DNA of 64,000 nt. It comes from Stictocephala bisonia (Eukaryota > Arthropoda > Insecta > Hemiptera > Membracidae). The notes under the pieces were generated by a model. That model saw nothing but the letters and a program-made list of their open reading frames with translations, did not search any database and was not told the origin of the DNA. This document shows positions 1-12,300 of this stretch, one piece after another. How positions within the stretch are numbered: the stretch's first letter is position 1; every line of letters starts with the position of its first letter. The stretch is from positions 8,878,711 through 8,942,710 of the forward strand of contig JAQJVL010000001.1 in NCBI GenBank assembly GCA_035578905.1. Reading direction: 5' to 3'. Position numbers and translations under genes: made by a program.

Positions 1-1884
1 CGTACTTTTATACCACTTAATCAAGTTAAAAGAAACGTTGACCATTTTAACCAATTGATACTTTCATGTAATGATAGTAATTAGGGCCTCTTACCGTTAC
101 ATCTGTCATTTATATTACACTTTTACAAATGGCCCTGCCTAACTATGATCGTGGGATCGCCTGTACTAACCGTCCTAACGATCTAGAACTATTTCATTTT
201 TGCGCCCAAAGACTAATAAATATTCTACACATCTCTAAACAAATATTAAAGTTTAATTTATTATTTATTAATATTATGTTATGATCACTTAGATGTTGCA
301 AAAAGGTAAAATTTACATATATATATTTTTTTTATTTCAAAACCTTGTGTAATTTGTTCATTTAACTTAGATAATTTAAATAAATAAGATACTTATGAAA
401 TTAACACTATTTAGATGTTACTATCAGTAAACAGTCAATAACTTGCTAAACAGACGGTTCAGAAACATTAATAATTAGTTGCTATGAATTAGAAATACAG
501 GTATATTTACAAATAAATAGAATTAATAAAAAATGATTAGTTATCTGTGCGTTTCTATTACACCAGTAACTATTATTTTCTTGTTTTCCATCACCTGATC
601 AGTAGGAATAAAGTATTATGTTTTTAGAAAAGTACTCCCTCATTGCACACTTCTATGAACTTATCCTCAGGGCCACACCCACCTTTAGGCTGGGCTAACT
701 GTATTTATTTATTACTCACTATTTAGACACTTTCTAAAGATTTGTTTTTTAAACAGTAGTTGGACATCAGCATTTATTAGGAAATACAGTTAGTCAAAAT
801 GAACTTGTGTTTCCTTTTACGTTTCTAGACTTTTTCATTATAATATATTTTTTAGGCAATATATAGATAGTTTTTATTTTGTTTATAGTTAAGTTTGTAA
901 AAATTATACATAAACTTATCATTATTTCTAGTTAACATTTTAAAATCTTAATAAAAAACACCATAATATAATCTGTTTGCAAATGTACACAACAATTTCA
1001 AAATTCCCTCTAATATTTAATAAACAAATGAAGAAAAAAATGCTCAGTATAATTAGTTATTAATTTAGTGAGTTTCATAGAATATTGTATTTAAGTGTTA
1101 CATATAAGTACAATAAAATACTTAACAGTTAAAAATGACCAATGTTCCCTTAAAGGTAATACCTTTTTTATCAAGGTAAAATAAGAGTTATAATATTAAA
1201 AGAGTGATTTCAGCTGCCCTTTTGTTACTATGGAAGAAGCATCTACTTCTATAAGTAACACAGTTAACAATTAAACTACTTTAAGGCATGAATTACATTT
1301 TAAAATACTCAAATAAATGTAGATTGGTTTTAGCATTAATTATTATTACTAATAAAGCAACAAATAAGTAGGACTACACCAACATGTTTTGGCAGGTTTT
1401 ACAATGGAACACATCATGTTCCATTAGGTCAGGTACGACTAAGAGACTTATTTGAGTCCCTTGTTATTTTGCAATAACGATCAAATACATGTATTTATGA
1501 CACTAACATCAGTTAAAATTAAAAAAAAGACATATAGTGTGTCCACAAATGATGAGTAGAATTTTCAAGAAAATTAATTAAAATTGAATGTAAAATGTCT
1601 ACATAAAAGTGAAAACCCTAACTCAGCATTCCTCAACTTCACGTGAGGCTAGAGAGAAAACATTTTATACAGAATTCAAATCCTGAGTTGTTACTTGTGG
1701 TACGCTTTTATTGCTTTATTTTGCTTCAAAACAGTGACGTATAAAAAAAAAATCATATACACAAAATGTATAAAATTTAATTTCCAAAAAATAATTTTAT
1801 TAAATAATTTAACTCTTAATTGTGTTTTAACATACACCTTGTGTTAAAAGAGAATCTATATTCATGGTCTATTAATGCAATAAT
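1..1884. other. AT-rich intergenic DNA
   Basis: No ORF of note, no splice chain, no repeat recognised. Confidence 0.6.
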
Positions 1885-1889
1885 ACCGA

Positions 1890-2090
1890 GTCACCATGGG
1901 TGTTGAAAAACAGACGAGCGGTCTAAGGCGTTGTACTGGGGTTAAGTACAATGCTGTTATCATCAGTTTGAATCTAGCTCAGGCAAGTACTTTTTACCGT
2001 GCAACTGTGTGGAGGCACTGGTCTAAAGCATAGTGGTATAGGGCCCACCTTAACCCATCATCGGTCGTGTGATGAGAAAAAAGTCTCTCT
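1890..2090 (+). repeat. tRNA-derived SINE-like sequence
   Basis: GAGCGGTCTAAGGCG (1916-1930) fits a Leu/Ser-type A box and GTTTGAATC (1966-1974) a B box, with a 7-bp hairpin between them. The fold is not that of a working tRNA, so this is read as a SINE head. Confidence 0.45.
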
Positions 2091-3412
2091 AGAATAGTTG
2101 TTACATTGGAAACTTTATTTCATAGTCAACCTATATCATTAACCTTCCAGGAATGCATTGTCTAACCCTTTTCACATGTTTTCTGCACATTCATGTAAAC
2201 AGTAGTGGTGAGGGGCAGCGGGGAAAGGGTCAACGCACCTACATGTTTGGCCAGTTCGAGGTTTTCTTTATAAGCGACCGTTTGTGTCTCAGTAGTGGAG
2301 AGAAGTTTCTCCATATGCAACTAAATTTGTTTTTAAACTATGTTTATTTATAAAGTTTTTAATTCTGTTTGTACATTTAGTTGCGTGTGTTTAATAAGAT
2401 TTGAAATAAATAAATAGTTGTTATTTGAATACAAATAATTTTATTAAAATAATTTGCTATGGCAAAAATCCAGGTGATACTTTTTGTATTTGATAAATTT
2501 AATAAATAATCTCTTTTTATTCATTTGCTTTAAACAAATATATATGCATTTAATATTTAGAATAGCGAACACAACTACAACATTTATAAAATAACTTTGA
2601 CAGAACTATTTATTTTTAATAATTTTTGGTAGTTTTTAAAGAAATAAAAGGCATCAAAAGTTACTTTATACTGTCTTAAAGTGTATCAAATAAACTTAAA
2701 AATAAAACAAATACAATTTTTATGATTGGACATTTAATTAGTCAATGTCATGGATGAGAAATTTTCCCTACGCACAACCAAATTTGTTCCATCCAACAAC
2801 GCGACCAATGACGGGTTAAATAAACGGAGGCAGCATGGGGGTATAGAAGTTGATGTGATCAGTGTTTCTATTATAGTTGCATTGTATGATAAGTTTAGGT
2901 GGTGGAGAGGATTATCTAGTCCTAACATTGCCTTGTAAAATAAAGACGTTTCATTTAATTTTACAACACCTGTTTTGCTAATTTTTACTTAGTACAAGTG
3001 GGCGAGGGCACGTTTTTTCATATTTATTTTAAATTTGCTGAATTTATTTAGAATATATATTATGTAAGAACATCAAAAGACATGGACTGGACATAAAAAT
3101 TAACATTAAATTAACTGGACGTATAAAAATACGTACAAAGAGCATTAACATTAATATTTTAGTTGTTAAAAATTGGGACATACAAAAAATCCCAATTTGA
3201 AGAGTTAAACTGACCAAACATTTATTGATAAATATACAAAATTTCTTCAAAACTTTTTTTCAATTTCTTCAAATAGAAAACTTAACATAAAAGCTTTCGT
3301 TTGAGAAAGTTTATAAACTTTTTTACCAACAACTTTCACTTAATGTTGTGGTTGGGACATGCTAAATATGCAGAAAATGGCAGAACTTTTTTCCAAATAT
3401 AAACATATGACT
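2091..3412. other. Intergenic DNA, nothing recognised
   Basis: AT-rich. The short ORFs at 2153-2353 and 2734-2938 have no domain or codon signal. Confidence 0.5.
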
Positions 3413-3420
3413 CCTAAGAC

Positions 3421-5106
3421 CATACTTGGGAAAGTTAATGATTTTTTTAACTGAATAAAGTTAAAGTTAATACTCTAAAAAAGTAACTAATTGAAGTTAA
3501 AAGTTAGAATAAATTGAAACTAACTGATTAAAGTTAAATTATTAGAAAATTAACTGAAATTGAAAGTTAAAAGTTAGTTTTGGTACAGTAAAATATACAT
3601 AAACAAATACTTAACCTGTATTATCTTTTATTATTTATAATATCTTAGATAAATAGACCTATTTATAGTACATTACCATACAATACTATTATTTAGACTA
3701 TAGCAATTTCTACAGTAATTTTTGTTATATAACTGTCCGAAATCTTAAAAATTAAATATTAATTTAATTTATAAAATTATTAACAAAAACTGACATAAGT
3801 CTTTGAAATTAAAGTTTTACATTTTTAAGCTATACTTTAAAAAATCAATAACTATCTTATAGGAAATTCACGATAGCAAAACACTTTTTTTAATTGGCGC
3901 AGATAATAAGAAAGGCCAAATAATATGTGACATGTTGACTCCAGGTGATTTTTATCAGGCTGGAGATGATAAGGAAGGGTCACTGATAAGAAAGTATGGG
4001 GATCAGTGGTAAACAAAAACTGAACAAAATATACTCACTCTTAAGTGAGTGAAAGCAGATCTATTCATACTATTTTCGATAAGCAATTATGTTTATTAGA
4101 TGTTTAAGAATTTGCCGTTCTGAGTGCATGTTTTATTCTTACTGAAATAAGTTAAATATGAAAACTATCTAAATCATTAAAAAATACTAAACTAATTACC
4201 ATTGATAATATTATTAATATTAAAGATAGTATTATCATTATGTTTTCTTTTCGACGGTGCCGATAGTAAAATAATGAAAACAGAACGAAATATAGCAATT
4301 GTTACTTGAAATATGTTCTGCAATCTTGAAGATAGTTTATTTTGTTGCGTGGTATCATATAATGGACTGATTTTACCTAGTAAGCCTAATTTAAAATAAA
4401 GTAAACGTTTGAGGAAATGTTGGTTTGATAAACCATTTAAATGGTTTCTCCCGACTACTTTTGAACAGGACAATTTAGATAATGAGTAATGATCAATTAA
4501 TCAAGTATTGACAGCATTAACGTCAAAAGGCAACTGATTTTCCTAATTAATTATACAGATAGATGGGTAAACAGGTAAAATTACAGTATTAGAGTTTATG
4601 AAAGATAAATAAGCTTACGCCCAACACGTTGATTTAAAACAAGATAACTAAATGACTATCTCAACTTTATCCCTAAACATAAACTAGTCAAGTGAAATGA
4701 TCACCCTAGGGACACAAGTCAATCCCACAACAATGGTATACTCGTTTGGTCCGCCTTTTTTTATTTATAAGGCAGTAAAATGTGAGTAAAGGGGAGGGGG
4801 TGTGTAAAGGGGAGGGAGTAAAACAGTCACCTTGCTTGTCGGTGACAACTGGGGGATGAGGAAAACAATCGGTCTTTGACCTGAGTTTTAGATACTTTCT
4901 CCCCAGTCCACATTCCTCGGACTAAATGGCACCTTTTATCACATGTAAAAAACTAACTGAGTAACTTTAACCATTAGCCAAATTTTTAACTAGTCAAAGT
5001 TAGAAGTTAAACGTTACCAAAACTAACGAATAAGTTAAAAAGTTAATAGAAAGAGTAACGATTAAATTTAATCGTTAATTATTTTTAATCGTTAATCCCA
5101 AGTATG
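3421..5106. mobile_element. hAT-like DNA transposon, non-autonomous or decayed
   Basis: The ends are CATACTTGGG and CCCAAGTATG, imperfect inverted repeats, followed inward by repeated AAAGTTAA-type motifs as in many hAT elements. An 8-bp target duplication CCTAAGAC lies exactly outside (3413-3420 and 5107-5114). No transposase is readable; a 93-residue minus ORF at 4192-4473 is not clearly coding. Confidence 0.85.
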
Positions 5107-5114
5107 CCTAAGAC

Positions 5115-6008
5115 AACATATACAATTAAATGCACAAAATAATTAAAAAGACAACGTAAATAGCACTGTTTAGAATGTAAATACAACTTAAGTGTATGAG
5201 ATAAACAGCTGATATCTATACAAAGCGGTTTTAGGGACGCAGCAAACCATGCCGACTAAGCAGAAGTCATATAGGTATTTCATGTAGCAAATTATTATGA
5301 AATCTATTATATTTCGTTATCTTGTTTATTTATGTATGTTATTTCGTAAAAATTTGATCAAAATATGTTATACGAAAAAAATTATTGTTTATCATCCAAT
5401 ATATCGGAGGAAGTTGCTCTCAAAAGGGTTAAGCTTCTGACTGAAGATCTAGGGTTAGTGACAAGTATATATATGTCAATTTATTTAACTGTAGTAGGAC
5501 TAGGTGAGTTGTTTTACACTTTATGAAAATTGAACCTCACTTATATTAGCCTCTGGAAGTGCTTGAAATAGAACCTTATTAAAATAGAATGTTTTCCCAC
5601 TTAAAACAAAACTTAATCAAATATACAACTAAATATTGCATGACCAGTATGTCACTTTTGTAAATGCCTAAAACTGTATTAAACATTTGTGGACATACTT
5701 TATTTTCAGCTACCTTATTTTAAATAATAAAAAAATGATTCTTGAATAATAATTGTTATGATAACAATAAAATTCATAAAAATAAATACTACAACAAAAT
5801 ATCTATGAGCATATTTTCAATATTGATTATATAAATGATATTTATATTAGTTTACATGAAAATATTAATCAAACTATAAATGTAAAATAAAGAATTTACA
5901 CATTGCCTATTAATGATCAACAAAAATATTGCGATATTACAAAAATGTTATAGTACATACAAATTATTGAGTAACAGTTGGATCACAGGTTGGCTTTGGT
6001 GACTGCCT
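5115..6008. other. Region downstream of the host gene
   Basis: AT-rich; likely holds the 3' UTR on the minus strand. A plus-strand ORF from ATG 5364 (MLYEKNYCLSS...) reaches a good donor CTAG|GTGAGT near 5503. It could be an exon of an opposite-strand gene, but no consistent partner was found. Confidence 0.35.
5699..5704 (-). promoter_or_regulatory. Candidate poly(A) signal of the host gene
   Basis: AATAAA on the minus strand, about 300 bp past the proposed stop. I saw no closer copy. Common by chance in AT-rich DNA. Confidence 0.3.
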
Positions 6009-6094
6009 TCAATGTTTAATGGCAAGCTGCAAGGGAACGGAGAACAACTGTTCCCACGGACCTCTGATGCTTTCTATTATCAAGTTGACAGCTT
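6009..6094 (-). CDS. Probable last host exon with stop
   Basis: 86 bp from a weak acceptor GTATAG to TGA at 6011-6009. It encodes LIIESIRGPWEQLFSVPLQ and a short tail. The plus strand of the same stretch is also open, and a strong plus-strand acceptor lies at 6126-6138, so the strand is not certain. Confidence 0.45.
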
Positions 6095-9000
6095 CTATAC
6101 TTGACAACCCTAAGTTCCAAACTTCTTCTCTGTTTTCAGGTTCCTTCAAGTACTGAAGTTGGAGTTGTAGCCCGTCTAAACTCTAAAAACATCAAAGATG
6201 TCAATATTTCCCACTATACTTTTGATAGAAAATCAATACAGTGTATACCAAAAGTAAAGTGCCAAACTTCGGGAGAATGGTTATATAGGTCAAAATAAAG
6301 AAAATATATAGAATATTTTTTTTTAAACGCTTCGTTTACAAGATATCCGCAGTTTTGTTTCTTTCAAACAGAATTTTTATCTCCCAGTTGGCTAAATCGA
6401 ACTTTATGAAACTCACTATGTATGTTAAGATGGCAAAGATCTATTTTACAAAAAATAATGAACTTAATCCAATTTTTTAATTTCAAAATCGCGGTCATTT
6501 AAAATTTTAAACGGAAATTGTGGGAAAACAGTAAAAAATAAAAATGGCCGCCATTTTGAAATTTTTAATAGGATCCAGTTGATTTTTTTTCTAAAATAGT
6601 TCTCAGTTATCTTAACAAGCATAGCAAGTTTCATAAAGATCGATTAACACATTGAGTGCGGGTCACACGCCCGCGGGTGATAGCAGTGCTTGCGCGAGCA
6701 GCGGATAGGTCGCAGGCGGTGGACGGATCAATACCGGCTTGTACGCTTCAGTGTCGTCTAGCCCTTTGGCTTAGAAGGGTCGGATTTGCGCCGCATTATA
6801 GCCTGTTTCTCGCGTCACATTTCCTTGTTCTTCGTTCGTGGATCGCGCCATTTTGAGCCAGTAGGCGGGGGTTAGCGTGCCTGCGCGCGCAGCGGAACTG
6901 TTGCCGGCGGTTGACGAAGCAATGCTTGTTTGTGGAATTCAGTGTGGTCTAGCCACTTGCCGTATAACGGTCGGATTTGCGCTGCATTGTTGCCTGTGTC
7001 TCGCGTCACGTTTCGGTGTTCGCCGTTCGTGGATCGCGCCATTTTGAGCCAGTTGGCTTGCATCGGAGTTTTACCATTTTATTTTTGTGTATAATAGTGA
7101 AACATTAGTATCGTGTTGTGTTATATTGTATTGTGATTTGTGTTATATTGTAAATATATTTGTATAGTGCGTTTTATTCTTTTCTGCAATGTTTCAACCA
7201 ACTCCTCGGCCATCTTCGGCTCCTGACTTTGTCCTGCCAACAGTGATGGTGAAGTTGATGACCCAATCCAACATCAGATAATGGGAAATGCTTCAGATGA
7301 CTCTGATTCTTATGAATCTGATGATTCTGATATCGGAAATGATACTCCTGTATGGCGTATTTCAACTTCAGGAATGCGACCTGCCGCGACTAATTGCGGC
7401 AGCGTCTCGCGGCGCGCATGGGTTTCGTTGCGATGTGCGGCTCCACCGCCGGCGGACGATCATTTCGGAAGCCCCGATCTACCAGAATTGAGTCCATAAA
7501 CTGGATTTGGTGTATCAACCCTGTTTCCTGACTATATAAGGTATTGTTTTATTACAAAATATTATTTTAGTTTCTGACATGTTTTTATCATATTTTTTCA
7601 GCAGCGAATGTGTTAAGCCAGCTCTGAGATAAAAATTCCTTAGTGAAAAAAAGGCTGATATCTGGTAAACAACATGTTTTTAGAACAAAAATTATTCTTA
7701 ATGTTCTCTTTATTTTTGACCTATATAACCATTACCCGAAGTTTGGCACTTTACTTTAAGGACACCAGATATCTTAAATTTAACAATGGAACTAGAGAAA
7801 ACAAATTATGTGTTTATAAGAAATAATGCAGTATGAAAATGGCAATAATTTGATTGTACTCCAGGTAAAGTAATGAATCATTTTTAATTGTTGAGTCTTC
7901 CGCAATCATTCTTACTAACTTACAATGCCATTCGCACAATTAACCTTGTGCCTTGATAAAGGCTAAGGGAGAGGAAAAAATGAGTCAACAAGATTTGAAT
8001 TACCAAATGTTATAAAGGGGGAGATTCTTATCTTATCACAAGAAGAAAGTTTGCATGGCAGTTAATGTTTATTTATTGAATGCTCCAACTGGACTTCAGA
8101 GTGATATTACAGCAAACGCTGGAATGACGAGGAGTTTGGGAATGCTACAACCAATGGCAATGTAAGCCAGCTGCAACCATAGCAACACCTCAGTCTTGCA
8201 TTGTTGCTACGTGCCAGTTCTTTAAATACAATGTTTTATAATCTAATTGTTTATATTAAGAATTTGAGTATGAGTAAACATATTATGATCATAGACTTAT
8301 TTATGTTTAAATTGTCTTTAACATTTTTGTTTTCCTACTGTTTAGAGATTATTCTTATCCCATTTTTTAATTTTGCTTATAGTATTACTGTCTGAACTGA
8401 TTGAAAATGCCTCTTCAAGCAGATTCGTAACTTAACTAGTAATCATTGTCTGTTGTATGTCAAACGCAGTACTCTTGTTAAATGAACATTAATTATAGAA
8501 ATATTGTCATACAATGATTTGACGTTGGTTTAAGTTATTAACATAAAAATACAGTAATAGCTAATTTATAAATAACATGTTAAATTAATGAGCTATAGTC
8601 GACGCTAATGTTAGAAATACTTCTACCTGATATTTGCTGGAAGTAGATGTTTTAATTTTCATCTACTATAAAGGGATTTTATCATAAAGATCTGTATGAT
8701 GTTGTGGGTATATCTAGAAACATGGCGGGTTTGGTAGTGGTGGGCATCTCTGTTGGTCTGTAAGTGTGGTCTACCCACGGGTAAAATTGCTTCATATATG
8801 TAGAGGGCTGTTACTGTAAGAATATCTAGTGACTTGAAGGCTTGTTGGCAGCTTTCTAATGGTTTTAGGTTTTCCAGAGTTCTAACGGCTTTCTTCTGCA
8901 GGATGAGAATTCCATTGAGGTTTCCAGGAAAACAACAAACAATCAACCCATCTTCAAATGGGACTAAACTAGAGCACAGTAAACTGTTATTGCTACTCTA

Positions 9001-9246
9001 AGAGGTCCTATCTATTTAATTAGTCTGACTACATCAATTATTGTACTGATCTTTCTACAGGTATTATTCATAATCATTGTCTGTTGTATGTCAAACGCAG
9101 TACTCTTGGCAACACCATGTCATACCTACATTGAAATGCCACTATGTGCGCTCATGTCAAGTCTAGACATTCATTACATGAAGTATAATAATTTTGCTAT
9201 TTTTTTTTCTAAAATTAACAAATGGTAGTTGACAACAAACCATATG

Positions 9247-9314
<68 letters not shown>

Positions 9315-12300
9315 GTTTGCTTACTGTCACAGTTACTGAAGTTTGATTTATTGAGGTCTCGCATCATAAACTCATGTTACAGAGGCAAATTCAATGGAAC
9401 TTCAACTTTCAGAGGCTTCCATGGCTAGAACATAGGAGTTATAGAGGGGGTGGGTGGGTTGGTCCCAAGTAGGGGTGTGCGAGTAGTGATTTTTGAGTTT
9501 GAGTCGAGTCGAGTAGTTGGCATTTTTTCCGAGTATCGAGTATTTTCGAGCAAGTATATACAGAAGGATTTCTTACTTTTACAAGGCAACTGTAAAAGAC
9601 AGACACCATCCTAAGCCTATATTAAGTTTTGCCAGATTCATAAATATATACATCTAAACTGAACACAATAATTTTGATTTGTTGTTTGTAACTGTAACAT
9701 TTGATAAATAAAACTTATTACTTCCTGCCTTCCGATATTTTTATGTAGTATTGTTTTGATTAACCTTTTTCCTTTTTTCACAACTAATATGATGAAAGAA
9801 ACTATGAAAGTATATTATTAATTGAAACAACGTGGATTATAAAGATTTAATCTGTTCACTCATATCACAGATCAGATTTTCTAAGCAAGCCAATTACACT
9901 GTTTCACAGCCGGCCGATATGTTTATCTGGTGGTTCAGTTCAAAGTGTACAGAGCTTGTTGTCAAAAGCTGCACCCAACCAAACTACTGCTAAAATTCTA
10001 GCGTCATCGCCAAATGCAGTCATTTGCTTTCAGAATTGCCTCCTCTCAACAAAAAATTGATTGTGTACACGCCAAGAAGAGTGGATCTGTATTCTGTGGG
10101 TATTTGATTCAGTAATAACAAGGTTACAACTAACCGGAAATAAGCTGTGAATTATATAATCAAATTTGAAAATATGTATGACAAAGACTGTAGTTCAACC
10201 GATTGATAATAATAACTAAGCAGGTTTACTAAAAATAAATTTTAAAGTCGCTTAGGATGATCATAATTTTTAAATTATGATCGGTAATGAAATTTGTGCA
10301 ATTTGAAACTATTTCGATACATGAGGCTACACTGAACAACAGATAAATAATTATTTCATAGCGAGAAATTCATAAAACCTGGCATAATCGAATGAAAACC
10401 ATATACATAGTCGGCTAATATAATAGTTCTAGCCAAAATTGGCGACGAGATGCAGTCTAAAATATAAACTTATGAATAAAAAACGAGGCGTTTGATAAGT
10501 TTTCCGTTCAACAAAAATTATTTTCCGAATCTCTAAATTCGTCGTATTTTGTTTAGAAAAGATCTTCCGACATGTTTCTCCCTCACTTGGGTAAATTCGT
10601 AATTGTTTTACAGTTTAAAACGACGTCAATGTGAACAGGGAACTGTTCAGTGAGTTTACGAATCAAAATTATCGTACTTTACCACCTTTTATACTCCAAC
10701 TGTGTTATTGTCTAACCTAGTCAGGAAACCGTTCAACAAATTGACAGGAAAAAATATCGTATGCGCAAATATTACACACAGTTTTGGCGATCTAAGGTGT
10801 TTACGGAATAATAATTAATAGACGTTCGCCACGGCTATATATATCTTTATTTGATGGAAAATAAATCAATAATGTTGTGTCACACGCTGCTAGAACAGCC
10901 ATTACCATATTTTATATAATACCATACAGTATTTTCTTAGTCAAATCATTGGACGATTCCCTGCTCAGATTAAAACCAAAATAGACCTCAATCGACCAGC
11001 AAGAAATATACGATAATTTCAGTTCCGAAAAAGAGCTGAACCTTTGCATGTACATATACTACAACCGAGATGAACTTTCACCTAGAAAAGATGGGAAGTT
11101 TGATTTTTGGGATCTAAAGTGACCCGTTCTCAGTACCCTTTTGATTGAGCAGTATTATTGATATGAAAGAAAATATGCATAATTTCCACAGCGTACAAAC
11201 CATTAGATTTGTATCGGTAACAGGTCTTTTTGAGCATCTTGAACCGGATCTCTTGTCCCCTTTCTTAGGTCATAAAGACACTAACCCGCACTTCTGTTTA
11301 TTCACGCTATTTTAGGTTAGGTTACAAGTGACTAGTAGACTCAGACAACCAACATGTGTGATCGCTTCCTTCCCAGCTCTGTTGTTCATTTTGAATTGAA
11401 CTAGTTCAAATCATAATGAACGAACTCGTTCACTACGTCGGCTAGTTTATTTGACTGTCGTCGTGTACTACCTATTCTTAGGTGTATTGTTTAGTTCATA
11501 ATTACGTGTACCAAACTGTTAATGTATGATTAAGGGTAAAATAAAACACAAGGAAGAGCACATTATTTATTCATAACTTATAAAACTGTTTACTCTTAAA
11601 ACTAAATTAAGATGTAAATCTGATATTTCATGAAATACAACTACTCAATTGAACTTAGAGTAGTTTCGGAAGCTTCGAGCTGAGTTCGAGTAATAAAATA
11701 CTCAAAGTTTCGAGTACTCGCACACCCCTAGTCCCAAGCAGTCGTGTCTTTAGGGTAGGTGAGTGGTTCTTAGGTAGTTGTGTCTCAGAGTGTTGAAGTT
11801 TGCTATGCACAGTAGAGCCTCGCTTAGCCAGTATAGGGTCGTGATAACGTCGGATATGCAAAATTGTTGGATAATTGGGAACGCTAGTAAAAACTCTAAA
11901 TAATATTGAAAATTAATTTTACTAAGGATTTGTATTACCGTACTACATAAACAATAAATCTGGGTCAGTTCTTTTAACCAAAAAATGAATTTATTGTGAA
12001 AATGTTTTTAAAATAAACTATCCTAAAACACTACCGTATTACAATTTAATACTGTATTAAATATTGTAAAGCCAAAAACATATGACTGGCCAAAAAACTA
12101 CAGAATAAGAGTTCATGAGTCACACATTCGCTATTCTTCCTATTACAAACGCTTCTGTCCTAAAAAAAATACCATTATTTTTAGGCGCTCAACACATGAT
12201 AAAAGTGATGACGTAGTCTGCTCACACGGTACATTCCCGCTCGACATAAAGTCAAGAACAGTAAGCAACAAAAGATCACCAGGTACACACATTTTTCATT

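Noticed and set aside
6656..7063. GC-rich ORFs on both strands
   Set aside because: They fall in the duplicated GC-rich end of a piggyBac MITE and are not conserved between the two duplicates.
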